The notes beneath the pieces were generated by a model. It did not search any database and was not told where the DNA came from. It saw only the letters and a list, made by a program, of their open reading frames with translations. The translations under genes were made by a program, and so were the position numbers. A stretch of 64,000 nt of DNA, taken from NCBI RefSeq assembly GCF_020831405.1, contig NZ_JAJHPU010000019.1:1-64000 (forward strand), read 5' to 3'. How positions within the stretch are numbered: position 1 is the stretch's first letter; the number at the start of each line of letters is the position of its first letter. Positions 21,193 through 29,426 of the stretch are shown here, in pieces. The DNA is from Pseudomonas oryzagri (GTDB taxonomy: Bacteria; Pseudomonadota; Gammaproteobacteria; Pseudomonadales; Pseudomonadaceae).

Positions 21193-22381
21193 TTTTGCCC
21201 TCCCCGGCCACCGGCGGCAGCTCGCTGGCGTCGGCATCTCGCGGCTTCACCTTCATGCCCGGACGCAAGCGCAACAGACTGGCCACCGCGACCCGCTCGC
21301 CCGGCTGCAGGCCGGACTCGATCACCCAGTCGCTGCCCAGCCGCTGGCCCACCTGCACCTGGCGCACCTCCACGGTGTCGTCGGGCTTGATGACGAATAC
21401 CCGGTGCACAGACTGCAGTTCGCTGACCGCGCGCTGCGGCAGCAGGATGGCGCCCTTGATCTGATCGGCGTCGAAGCGGATGCGCGCGAACATGCCCGGG
21501 CGCAACAGGCCTTGCGGGTTGGGGAACTCCGCCTCGATGGTCAGCGCGCCGGTGGTGGGATCGATATTGCGGTCGACCTTGGTCGGCACGCCGCGCTGAT
21601 CGTAGAGTGTGCCGTCGGCAAGGATCAGTGACAGCGGCCGCTGGTTTGCGCTGGCGAGGCTGCCATTGGCGGACTTGCCCTGCTGCTGGTCGGCCAGCCG
21701 CCGCGCCGCATTCAGATAACCGCGCTCGGTAATGGAGACCCGCACGGCGATGGGATCGGTGCGCGAGATCACGTTGAGCAGTCCGCCGTTGGTACGCTGG
21801 CTGACGAAATCGCCCACCTCGGCCTCGGACAGACCGATCAGGCCGCGCTCGGGGGCGTGGATCTTGGTGTAGCCCAGTTCGATCTGCGCCAGCTCGACCT
21901 GCGCCTTGGCCGCCTCGACGTAGCTTTGCGCCGCTTCGTGGTTGGCTACCGCCGCGTCCAGGTCCAGCTTGCTGACCGCATTGATCGCGGCCAGAGGACG
22001 GATGCGATCGAGGTCCGACTTGGTCTTCACCAGGCTGGTGCGCGCCTGCGCCAGCCCCGCCTGGGCCTGGGCGACCTTGGCCTGGAACGGCTGCGGATCG
22101 ATGGTGTAGAGCAGCGCGCCCTTGTCGACGAAGGTGCCTTCCTTGAAGTGGATGCCGTCGAGGAAGCCGTCGACCCGCGCGCGGATGGTCACGTCGGTGG
22201 AGCCAATAGTCTCGCCTATCAGGTCCAGGGGAACACTCACATCCTTGGCGACGGCGGTGACGATCGGCACCTCCATCAGCGTGGCCGCCGGCGGCGCCTT
22301 GCTGTCACAGCCACCGAGCAGCGTCTGCGCCAGGGCGAGAATGATGCCGAGAAACGCGAGGGGGTGTTTTGTCTGTGCCAT
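21185..22381 (-). CDS. RND efflux periplasmic adaptor (membrane-fusion lipoprotein)
   Basis: 398 residues. A lipoprotein signal with lipobox LLGGC (Cys near 25), a lipoyl half-motif (VRARVDGFLDGIHFKEGTFV region), a helical hairpin (about 95-165), the second lipoyl half, a beta-barrel and a membrane-proximal domain. It bridges the pump and outer-membrane duct. It is the first gene of adaptor-pump-OMF, with GGAAGA 7 bases before ATG 22381. No TetR, LysR or two-component regulator gene is adjacent, so regulation must come from elsewhere. Confidence 0.93.
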   Translation of the reverse strand: MAQTKHPLAFLGIILALAQTLLGGCDSKAPPAATLMEVPIVTAVAKDVSVPLDLIGETIGSTDVTIRARVDGFLDGIHFKEGTFVDKGALLYTIDPQPFQAKVAQAQAGLAQARTSLVKTKSDLDRIRPLAAINAVSKLDLDAAVANHEAAQSYVEAAKAQVELAQIELGYTKIHAPERGLIGLSEAEVGDFVSQRTNGGLLNVISRTDPIAVRVSITERGYLNAARRLADQQQGKSANGSLASANQRPLSLILADGTLYDQRGVPTKVDRNIDPTTGALTIEAEFPNPQGLLRPGMFARIRFDADQIKGAILLPQRAVSELQSVHRVFVIKPDDTVEVRQVQVGQRLGSDWVIESGLQPGERVAVASLLRLRPGMKVKPRDADASELPPVAGEGKNG

Positions 22382-22847
22382 GGTGTCTTCCGTTAACGAT
22401 CGGCGCCGACACACATCGCGAGGCCTGGCCAGCCACGCAATGAGTGCAAGTCGGGTTCAAGACAACTCCATCAACCTTTCTCCGCCCCGCCAGGCCTCGC
22501 CTGGGCTGGCGCGACACTCCCGCCGACATGCAAGCGCAGTCGGAGGGGGTATCGGCGCCCACGCCACGTCCCGGACCTGAAAGAATCCCCCGAGCGAAGA
22601 AAACTGCGCACTACCGGCATCCACTGGTCGGCCTTACCGGCCCTTACGTGCTACAGCCGAAATTCCCTTGGCCGTTTCCAGAATCAGTATGGCCAAGCTC
22701 CGCCAGTTGGCCATTCGGCGTTCCGGCAGCTGACCGCTCTTCGAGCCTTGACACGCCATGCCCGAGTCGTCCCGCTGCGCCGGCCGTAGCCTATCGACGG
22801 CATCATGGCGGTATGGCCAGAGCACTGCAGGCCAGACAGCCGGGAGT
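22382..22847. other. 466-base intergenic region upstream of the efflux operon
   Basis: It should contain the efflux promoter, but I find no clear -35/-10 pair. CTTGGCC (22667-22673) and GGCCAAG (22691-22697) form a 7-bp inverted repeat with a 17-base loop in a locally less GC-rich stretch. Short frames here lack ribosome sites. Confidence 0.4.
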
Positions 22848-23522
22848 TCACTGGAACTTCTCGATATCGCGCACGATGCCGTCGATCACACCCTTGAGGG
22901 TATTCAGGGTGATCTTCTCCTCCCTGTTCTCCAGCTCCTTGCCGTAGCCCTTGCGCACCACCTGCATTACCGGCCTGCCGGTGCTGGCATCGACCAGTTC
23001 GGCCTCGATGAACAGCTCGGTGGTGCGGTCGCGGGTGCCACTGGCGGTGGAGGCGGCAGCGGCGATCAGGGCGAGCGGGATGACTTCGTAGGGTTTGAGC
23101 CCTTCGGCCTTGGAATCCACACCGGTGATGGCCGAGCGCAGGATCAGGGTCTGTTCAGGCGGCAGGGAGGACAGCTCGGCCGGCTCATGGAGCTGGAAGC
23201 GCTTGCCCAGCGCACCGCGAACCTGCTGGACGGTATAGGCCCGCAGTTGCTGGAGCGCCGTGTCGCCGATCTGTTCGGACGGTTGCGGCGTCGGGTAGAA
23301 GTCGATCGACTGCACCACCAGGTGCGGGTAGTTTTCCAACTTGAAGCCCGGCGCCATCCAGCGCAGCACCGGCTGGCCGGTGGCCGACTTGGTCTCCTGC
23401 AACTGCGAATAGCTGGAGAGGAACCCGGAGTATTGCTCCGGCTCGGCGACCTTCGACGCGCAGCCGCCGAGCGCCAGAGCGGCCGTCAGCAACCCGGTGA
23501 CAGCGAGACTCGAACGTTTCAT
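22848..23522 (-). CDS. DUF3313 lipoprotein
   Basis: 224 residues with a lipoprotein signal (lipobox ALGGC, Cys near residue 21) and then a DUF3313 domain beginning with the typical YSGFLSSYSQL. Predicted to be anchored in the envelope facing the periplasm; the family has no established biochemical role. The tail ends in NTLKGVIDGIVRDIEKFQ, likely an amphipathic helix. The next minus-strand ORF upstream ends 47 bases away and may be cotranscribed. Confidence 0.85.
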   Translation of the reverse strand: MKRSSLAVTGLLTAALALGGCASKVAEPEQYSGFLSSYSQLQETKSATGQPVLRWMAPGFKLENYPHLVVQSIDFYPTPQPSEQIGDTALQQLRAYTVQQVRGALGKRFQLHEPAELSSLPPEQTLILRSAITGVDSKAEGLKPYEVIPLALIAAAASTASGTRDRTTELFIEAELVDASTGRPVMQVVRKGYGKELENREEKITLNTLKGVIDGIVRDIEKFQ

Positions 23523-23569
23523 CTTCTTGCTCCTGTTGGCGAATCAATTTCGCCAGGTGATGGAACTGC

Positions 23570-23986
23570 TCAGCACGTGGACGGCGCCTTGGGCGAGACG
23601 CACCCATCCACTCCATTGCTCTGCGCGACGCGCACGTCGCCCATCCAGACGAAGGTATAGCCGAGGTTCGACTCGACGTTTTCATCCCCGGCGCCGGTGG
23701 TGCTGGCGGCCGGTCGCCAGGTTTTCGCCAGCGGCGCATCGAAGGTGCATTCATGATCGGAAGCGAGCGAGCTGTCGCAGGCCAGCGACGCCGGCTTGGC
23801 GACACTGGTAGATGGCCGCCCGGCAGGCGCTGCAGCGCCGGCAGCGCCGGCAGCGCCGGCAGCGGCCAGGTTGGCGCTATCGGCGGCGTGCTCGCATGGC
23901 AGGATGCAACCGGCGCATGCAGTCGCCGGTCCGACGAGGCCCGAAGCGTCAGAGAGTGCGCGAAGAAAGGAGCCCGCAATGCGCAT
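23570..23986 (-). CDS. Hypothetical protein with Ala/Gly repeat and cysteines
   Basis: 138 residues, no family recognised. AGGGAAG lies 8 bases before ATG 23986, which supports translation. The N-terminus (MRIAGSFLRALSDASG) is only weakly signal-like, followed by CAGCILPC and a short alanine-glycine tract encoded by 9-base tandem repeats. The C-terminal half has scattered cysteines (CDSS, HECTF, DGCVS, and a final Cys), the look of a secreted disulfide-bonded protein. Open frames on the opposite strand overlap it, so I hold this as probable rather than firm. Confidence 0.45.
   Translation of the reverse strand: MRIAGSFLRALSDASGLVGPATACAGCILPCEHAADSANLAAAGAAGAAGAAAPAGRPSTSVAKPASLACDSSLASDHECTFDAPLAKTWRPAASTTGAGDENVESNLGYTFVWMGDVRVAQSNGVDGCVSPKAPSTC
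23834..23860. repeat. Three perfect 9-base tandem repeats (AGCGCCGGC)
   Basis: Three contiguous copies, in frame with the 138-residue ORF, where they encode an Ala-Gly-Ala tract. Copy-number change would alter the protein by three residues without a frameshift. Confidence 0.85.
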
Positions 23987-24300
23987 ATCGACTTCCCTGG
24001 ACGAGACAGCAGTGCGACACACAGCCTCGAACGAGCGGGAAACAGGCCGCTTCACAGCCCCTTGCACGGGGTACGAACAGCCATCGCCCATCTCGATGAA
24101 TTGGCATATCCAGAAAGTTGTTTAGTTCGGACTTGCCGACCTGTCAATTTTCCGGCCGCCAATAGGAAAGGCTCGGCGCCATTCCCGCCAACCTCGATCG
24201 ACAGCGGATCAACTCACTTGACGCCCCGGGCTTTGCGCCCATTACTGATAGCCAGGATCTGCAGATCTGCCCGGCGTCCTCGTCATCAAGGAGCTTCAAG
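23987..24300. other. 314-base intergenic region
   Basis: Divergent upstream region of the 138-residue ORF and the YgdI-like lipoprotein gene. A locally AT-richer stretch at 24100-24160 could hold promoters, but I cannot name a clear one. No RNA gene is recognisable. Confidence 0.4.
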
Positions 24301-24525
24301 ATGAAAGAACTCAAGATGAAAGAACTGCTGCTCGCCATACTCAGCGCCCTCGCCTTGACCGGCTGCGCCAGCGAATACCTGATCGTCACCAACGACGGCA
24401 GCGTGATCGCCACCGAGGAAAAGCCGAAGTTCGACGAGGAAAGCGGGATGATGCAGTTCGAAGATGAGGAAGGACGCGAGCAAAGCATCCCCCGGGATAG
24501 CGTCAAGTCGATCATCGAACGGTGA
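24301..24525 (+). CDS. YgdI/YgdR-type small lipoprotein (DUF903)
   Basis: 74 residues. A short signal with lipobox LTGC (Cys at residue 22), then one SH3-like DUF903 domain (YLIVTNDGSVIATEEKPKF... IPRDSVKSI). It is an envelope lipoprotein of unknown function, common in gammaproteobacteria. AAGGAG lies 8 bases before ATG 24301; an in-frame ATG at 24316 is possible but has no comparable ribosome site. A bidirectional terminator follows. Confidence 0.88.
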   Translation: MKELKMKELLLAILSALALTGCASEYLIVTNDGSVIATEEKPKFDEESGMMQFEDEEGREQSIPRDSVKSIIER

Positions 24526-24546
24526 CCGCCGGCTGCGACGCGCGAA

Positions 24547-24575
24547 AAAACAAAAGCCCGCACGCGGCGGGCTTT
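24547..24575. terminator. Bidirectional intrinsic terminator
   Basis: AAAGCCCGC-ACGCG-GCGGGCTTT: 9-bp stem (24553-24561 with 24567-24575), with A residues on its left giving a T-tract for the minus strand. It lies between convergent genes, the YgdI-like lipoprotein and the acidic small protein, and can serve both. Confidence 0.85.
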
Positions 24576-24590
24576 CGTCGACGGGACGGA

Positions 24591-24794
24591 CTAGAGGTCG
24601 TCATCCCAGTTGTCGAGGCCGTCCTGCCACTCCTCCGGCTCCTCGGGGTCCAGCTCTTCCCGGGCCTCGACTGAGCCCGGCTCGGTGTCGAAATCGTCCT
24701 CTTCCCCGGCAAACAGGCGGGAAAGGTCGTCGCCGTTATCCAGATACTGATCATGCTCGGGCTCGTAGCCGTCTGCGTCATGCTCGTCCAGCAT
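24591..24794 (-). CDS. Small highly acidic protein
   Basis: 67 residues, about 40 percent Asp plus Glu with only two basic residues, ending WDDDL; probably cytosolic and partly disordered. I do not recognise a named family. AGGAG precedes ATG 24794 at good spacing and a terminator follows its stop, so it looks like a real single-gene unit. Acidic composition suggests binding to basic proteins, metals or nucleic-acid-binding partners, but that is a guess. Confidence 0.7.
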   Translation of the reverse strand: MLDEHDADGYEPEHDQYLDNGDDLSRLFAGEEDDFDTEPGSVEAREELDPEEPEEWQDGLDNWDDDL

Positions 24795-24939
24795 GCCTAC
24801 TCCTGCGCATCACGTTGCAATCCGGGGGCGGGACTGTAACCCAGCTATCCGCGGTGACGCCAATCGGCCCCCTGCCCCACGCCGCGCAAGCGGAGCTGAA
24901 ACGGTAATCCGTACGGTGCGGTAGGGACGACTCGATTCG

Positions 24940-26262
24940 TCAGCTCGGCCGACTCGATAACGCGCGGTGTTCTTCCGCTGAGTCATCGCCATGGCCGCCG
25001 GCGTCCCCTGCCGGGAGCGACGACGCTTCGGCGAAACGGTCTAGCGTGCGCAATTGCTTGAAGCCCCACATCCAGGCACCGACTACCGCCAGGGTACACA
25101 GACTGCCGCCGACAGCCGCAGCGACCACCCCGAACCAGGCGGCGAAGCTGCCGGCGCGGAACTCGCCGAGTTCGTTGGACGAGCTGATGAACAGCATGTT
25201 CACCGCGTTGACCCGCCCGCGCATGGCGTCGGGCGTCGAGAACTGCACCAGCGTCGAGCGAATGTACACGCTGACCATGTCGGCACCGCCTGCCACCATG
25301 AGGGCCGCGAACGACAGCCAGTACAGACTGGAGAGGGAGAACACCAGGTTGGCGACGCCGAACACCCCGACGGCGATGAACATGGTCAGGCCCACCCGCC
25401 GATCGAACGGCCGAACGCTGAGATAGAGGCCGACCCCCACCTCACCGATGGCGATGGCGCTGCGCAGGGCACCGAGGCCCTCCGGGCCGACCTGCAGGAC
25501 ATCGCTGGCATAGACCGGCAGCAGGGCGACCACGCCGCCCAGCAGTACGGCGAACAGGTCGAGGGATATGGTGCCGAGGATGACGGGCCGGAAGCGAATG
25601 AAGGCGATGCCGGCCACGAAGCGCTTCCACGACGTGGTTTCCAGGCTGGTGGACTTGTCGGCGTAGAGCACCGCTACCTGCGACAGCATCGCCAAGCCGA
25701 CCAGCAAACAGGCCAGGCACACGCCGTAGGTCGCGCCGGCGCCGCCCCAGGCATACAGGCCGCCGCCCACCAGCGGTCCGACGATGGTGGCGCCGCGCAT
25801 GATCATGCTGTTGGCGGCAATCGCGGCGGCCAGTTGCTCGCGTGGCACGATCTGCGGCAACAGGCTCTGCAGCGCCGGCCCCGAGAAGGCCCGCGCGCAA
25901 CCGAACAGCGCCAGCACGGCGTAGATGGCGTGCGCGCTCTGCGAGCCGCTCAGCGCCAGCCAGGCCAGCAGCCCGCTGCACAGCGCCTCCACCGCCCAGC
26001 TCAGGGCGAGGATCAGCTTGCGATCGTATCGATCGATCAGATCGCCTGCCGGGATCAGCAGCAACAGCATGGGAACGAACTGGGCGAGGCCGACATACGC
26101 CAGCGACAGCGGATCGCGGGTCATCTCGTAGACCTGCCAGGCCACCACGACGGCCTGGATCTGAATCGCACCTACCGCCGCCAAGCGGCCGATCAGGAAA
26201 GGCAGGAGCCCGGGCTGGCGGTAGATGCTCTGCCGTGGCGCGGATGCTAACGGGTCGGACAA
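24940..26262 (-). CDS. MFS transporter (EntS-like exporter group)
   Basis: 440 residues with about 12 membrane helices. The cytoplasmic loop motif after helix 2 is present as GDLIDRYDRK, and the arrangement resembles the EntS/DUF894 branch of drug and siderophore exporters. No siderophore biosynthesis genes are nearby, so the substrate is unknown. The only start that keeps the N-terminal region is TTG 26262; the next in-frame Met is within the second helix. No strong ribosome site is visible before the TTG, so expression may be low. Confidence 0.85.
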   Translation of the reverse strand: MSDPLASAPRQSIYRQPGLLPFLIGRLAAVGAIQIQAVVVAWQVYEMTRDPLSLAYVGLAQFVPMLLLLIPAGDLIDRYDRKLILALSWAVEALCSGLLAWLALSGSQSAHAIYAVLALFGCARAFSGPALQSLLPQIVPREQLAAAIAANSMIMRGATIVGPLVGGGLYAWGGAGATYGVCLACLLVGLAMLSQVAVLYADKSTSLETTSWKRFVAGIAFIRFRPVILGTISLDLFAVLLGGVVALLPVYASDVLQVGPEGLGALRSAIAIGEVGVGLYLSVRPFDRRVGLTMFIAVGVFGVANLVFSLSSLYWLSFAALMVAGGADMVSVYIRSTLVQFSTPDAMRGRVNAVNMLFISSSNELGEFRAGSFAAWFGVVAAAVGGSLCTLAVVGAWMWGFKQLRTLDRFAEASSLPAGDAGGHGDDSAEEHRALSSRPS

Positions 26263-26465
26263 TTTAAAACTCGCAGGTATCGACTGGGAAAAATGGCTCG
26301 CAAGCCGGAACAGCTCTCGAGCCAGCCTATACGGTTATCGCTCGGCCTTTCCAGCCGCCGGCCCCGCGCCGCTGTCGGCAGAACGGGTTCCTGGCCGTGC
26401 GCGCTCCGTCATGCGCAGGCGCTTTGCGAATTCCGCGCCAGCATCCTTGCCGACCGCTCGCGGGG

Positions 26466-27209
26466 CTACTGTCCGGACAGCGCCTGGGCCGTGCTGAGGC
26501 GTGCCAGGCCATCGCCGACCTGTCCCAGGTAGAACGCAGCGCCTCCGGAAACCCATTTCTGGTCATGCTGCAACAGCCGCGGACGGATGAATTCGTACTT
26601 GCCCTTGAGCTTGCCCAGTTCAGCCCCCTGCACGGGTTTGAGCCGCTCGCTCTCGGCGAAGCCCTGGAGGATCTGCTGGTCAAGATCGGCAAAGGTGCTG
26701 CTATCCACCGGCATCAGGTACACCGAGAGCGTACCGAACACGCGAGTCTGATAGAGCAGCTGCAGGCGCTGGACGTTCAGATTGAGCCGATGCAGTTCGA
26801 GGCGGACGGGATCGGCAGGCTGCACGGCCGCATAGCGGCTGGCGAGCTGCTGATCCAGGCGCGCCTGCTCCTCCAGCAAGGGGTTGATCCAGGTCGGAAA
26901 GAGTTGCGCATTGCTGGCCGGCTGGCGCTGCAGCTCGGCGATGCGCTGTTCCATATTGCGCACCGCTGTGCTCAAGGCGCCATCTTGTTCGAGGGCGACC
27001 AACTCCTTCAGTTGGCGCAGGTCCTGCTGGTAGCGCTCGAGGTAACGCGGATCGCCGCCATCCTGCTTGGGGCTGTAGTAGACCAGCAGGTTGCTCGCGG
27101 CGCTGAAGGCCAGATGGCGGATCTCCTGCACCCGCTCCGCGGAGGGGCTCGCCAGGGCGAACGAGGAAAGCCAAGCCGTCAGCAAAAAGATTTGCAGGCG
27201 TAGAAACAT
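26466..27209 (-). CDS. Secreted coiled-coil protein of unknown function
   Basis: 247 residues. A clear signal peptide (1-20, cleaving near FALA-S) and a mature part made mostly of heptad-like helices (about 25-95 and 105-185), so a periplasmic helical or coiled-coil protein. No family recognised. AGGGA precedes ATG 27209 and an AATAACAA motif lies 20 bases upstream on the same strand, as for the catabolic genes before it, so it may be under the same post-transcriptional control. It follows the last dehydrogenase gene of the cluster by 105 bases. Confidence 0.7.
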   Translation of the reverse strand: MFLRLQIFLLTAWLSSFALASPSAERVQEIRHLAFSAASNLLVYYSPKQDGGDPRYLERYQQDLRQLKELVALEQDGALSTAVRNMEQRIAELQRQPASNAQLFPTWINPLLEEQARLDQQLASRYAAVQPADPVRLELHRLNLNVQRLQLLYQTRVFGTLSVYLMPVDSSTFADLDQQILQGFAESERLKPVQGAELGKLKGKYEFIRPRLLQHDQKWVSGGAAFYLGQVGDGLARLSTAQALSGQ

Positions 27210-27228
27210 AGCGTCGATCCCTTGCTTT

Positions 27229-27236
27229 TTGTTATT
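27229..27236 (-). promoter_or_regulatory. Crc/Hfq-type CA motif (AATAACAA)
   Basis: Minus-strand AATAACAA followed by AAAGCAAGGGA, just upstream of the ribosome site of the secreted coiled-coil gene. It matches AANAANAA exactly. Confidence 0.5.
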
Positions 27237-27314
27237 CGAAGTCGTGGCACACCAGACAGCATGTCGGCGGCGCCGTGCGATGACGGGAAGCAGCCCGCCA
27301 GCGGGCGAGCGGGC

Positions 27315-28091
27315 TCATCCGGCGGTCGCCCCGCCGTCGACTTTCAGATCGCTGCCGGTCACCCAGCTCGACTCGTCGGAGGCCAGGTAGATGGCCGCCC
27401 AGCCGATGTCCTCCGGCGCGCCGATGCGCTGGCGCAGCATCTGCTTGTCCAGGGCGGCCTTGCGGAAGGCCGGATCGCGCGCCAGATGCTCGCGGGTGGC
27501 GCCGGTTTCGATCAGCCCCGGGGAAATGCTGTTGGCGCGGATGCGGTGCGGCCCGCCTTCCAGCGCCAGCTGGCGGGTCATCGCCAGCACGCCGCCCTTG
27601 CCCGCGCAGTGCGCCAGGGCCGGCGAGCCCTCCAAGGCCATCCAGGCATTGGCCGAGGCGAAGTTGATGATCGAACCGCCGCGCTGCTTGAGGTGCGGCC
27701 AGGCCGCCTGGCAGAGCAGGAAGACCAGATCCAGCTCGCCGGTCAGCGTCCTGCGCCACTGGCTCTGGTAGTCCATCTCCTCGATCCAGGCGAAGGCGCC
27801 GAACGCCGCGGCATTGACCAGGATATCCAGGCCGTCGTAACGCGCCACGGCGAACTCCACCAGGCGCTGGGCTTCGCCGGGGACCGTCAGGTCGCAGGGA
27901 TGCAGGCTGTCCACGGCCAGGCCGTCGGCCCAGGCCATCTCGACGGTGCGCCGAGCAGCGGCGGCATCGATGTCGCAGCCGATCACCCGGGCGCCCTCGC
28001 GGGCGAACATCAGGGCGCAGCCCTGGCCGATGCCGCTGCCGATCCCGGTGACGATGGCGACCTTGCCGGCCAGACGATGTCCATGGTGCAT
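27315..28091 (-). CDS. Short-chain dehydrogenase/reductase lacking the catalytic Tyr
   Basis: 258 residues of classical SDR fold. The cofactor loop TGIGSGIG (15-22) and D40 after beta2 favour NAD(H). The active site is abnormal: the YxxxK motif reads HCAGK (His161 for Tyr, Lys165 kept), the Asn of the catalytic tetrad aligns with Gly118, and Ser146 is kept. It may be inactive, use another proton donor, or have a binding role. Its ATG directly follows the stop of the MFS gene upstream (TGAATG), so it is coupled, and it is the last gene of catabolic block B. Confidence 0.85.
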   Translation of the reverse strand: MHHGHRLAGKVAIVTGIGSGIGQGCALMFAREGARVIGCDIDAAAARRTVEMAWADGLAVDSLHPCDLTVPGEAQRLVEFAVARYDGLDILVNAAAFGAFAWIEEMDYQSQWRRTLTGELDLVFLLCQAAWPHLKQRGGSIINFASANAWMALEGSPALAHCAGKGGVLAMTRQLALEGGPHRIRANSISPGLIETGATREHLARDPAFRKAALDKQMLRQRIGAPEDIGWAAIYLASDESSWVTGSDLKVDGGATAG

Positions 28092-29336
28092 TCAGGCATC
28101 CTCCAGGTTCGCCGCCACCACGCGCACGGTGCACGGCTTGCGCGGGCGGCGCCACAGGCTGGCGAACAGCGCCGCCAGCGCGATGGGCAGCAGGCACCAG
28201 CCCAGCCAGCCGATGGTCAGGGGCAGGCTGCCGCTGACCTTGCTCGCGGCCACCACCAGGATGGGGCTCAAGAACATGCCCAGGCAGTAGCTGCCGTACC
28301 ACATGCCGGTGCCCATGCCGCGGCGGAACCAGGGCAGTTCGCGCATGTTCCAGATCGCCAAAGTCGGCAGCAGCAGGCCACAGCCCAGACCGTTGACCAG
28401 CGCGACGGCGAGCATGGTCTGGCTGTCGCGCGCCCCGGGGATCAGCAGGAAGCTGAGGGCGATCAGGCCGAAGGCGAAGGTCAGGCAATGCGGGGTGCGC
28501 AGCCCCAGGCGCGTCAGCAGATGCACGGCCAGGGTGCCCAGCACGATCATCACGCTGCAGGCGGAGGCGATCATCCCGGCGGTCCTCGGCGAGCTTTCGC
28601 CGATGCCGCCCAGCAGGTAGGCCATCTGGATCTGCAGGACCATGAAGGCCACGGCGCCGACGAAGGTGATCAGGCAGATGCCCAGCAACAGCCAGGGGCG
28701 GAACACCTGCGCGCCCTCGCCGCCCTCCTCCTGGTCGCGCGCCAGCTCGGCAGCACGCGGCTCCCAGAGCAGCGCCTGGCTGAACACCGCCAGCAGCAGC
28801 GGCACGGCGTACACCACGTAGGGCACCCGCCAGCCCATCTCGCCCAGCGCGCCGCCGATCATGAAGAACAGGATCGCCGAGGCGGACGCGAAGGTGGTCT
28901 GCAGGGCCAGGTACTTCTGCCGCTGGGCGCCGCTGTAATAGTCGCCGATCAGCATGGTGCTGATGGTGACGATCACCGCCTCGACGCAGCCCAGCGCGAC
29001 GCGGCTGGCGATGAGGGTGTACAGCGACTCGAGGATCAGCGGCAGCGTGCCGAGCACGCCGTAGCCGACGATGGCCCAGACCAGCAGGCGCTTGCGCCCG
29101 AAGCGGTCGGCGAGCATCCCCACCAGCGGGCTGAGCAACGCCACCAGCAGACCGGGAATGGTCAGCGCGATGGGCACCAGGAACTCGACGTTGGGCACCG
29201 CGGCGAAGTGCGACTGCATCTGCGGCAGGCTGGGCGCGACGACGATCGCCGCCATGGGCGACAGGCAATTGATCAGCAACAACAGGTAGGTGGCGACCGT
29301 CGCGTTGGGCGAACGGGCAAGGCTGGGTGAGTTCAT
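28092..29336 (-). CDS. MFS transporter of the catabolic cluster
   Basis: 414 residues with about 12 membrane helices and the helix 2-3 loop motif GMLADRFGRKRLL, so a proton-coupled major facilitator. Its location between catabolic genes suggests uptake of the pathway substrate or of an intermediate, though export cannot be excluded. CCGGAGAG precedes ATG 29336, with AACAATAA just upstream. Stop and next start are adjacent. Confidence 0.85.
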   Translation of the reverse strand: MNSPSLARSPNATVATYLLLLINCLSPMAAIVVAPSLPQMQSHFAAVPNVEFLVPIALTIPGLLVALLSPLVGMLADRFGRKRLLVWAIVGYGVLGTLPLILESLYTLIASRVALGCVEAVIVTISTMLIGDYYSGAQRQKYLALQTTFASASAILFFMIGGALGEMGWRVPYVVYAVPLLLAVFSQALLWEPRAAELARDQEEGGEGAQVFRPWLLLGICLITFVGAVAFMVLQIQMAYLLGGIGESSPRTAGMIASACSVMIVLGTLAVHLLTRLGLRTPHCLTFAFGLIALSFLLIPGARDSQTMLAVALVNGLGCGLLLPTLAIWNMRELPWFRRGMGTGMWYGSYCLGMFLSPILVVAASKVSGSLPLTIGWLGWCLLPIALAALFASLWRRPRKPCTVRVVAANLEDA

Positions 29337-29349
29337 CGGACTCTCCGGA

Positions 29350-29357
29350 TTATTGTT
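29350..29357 (-). promoter_or_regulatory. Crc/Hfq-type CA motif (AACAATAA)
   Basis: Minus-strand AACAATAA followed by TCCGGAGAG, four bases from the Shine-Dalgarno of the cluster MFS gene. Confidence 0.6.
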
Positions 29358-29426
29358 ATGTCGGGTTGCGTCGCCTCAGGCCGGCGACCTTCGCCACGTG
29401 CGTGCGTGGCGAAGGACTGGCGCTGC

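Noticed and set aside
18049-21390. Plus-strand open frame of 1113 codons opposite the RND pump
   Set aside because: Antisense shadow caused by high GC; His- and Gly-rich composition, no ribosome site, no domain, while the opposite strand encodes a full pump.
27222-29330. Plus-strand frame of 702 codons, and similar long plus frames at 29358-31211, 32939-34795, 34551-36455 and 46862-49897
   Set aside because: All lie opposite well-supported minus-strand genes and show the His/Gln/Arg-rich composition of antisense frames in GC-rich DNA.
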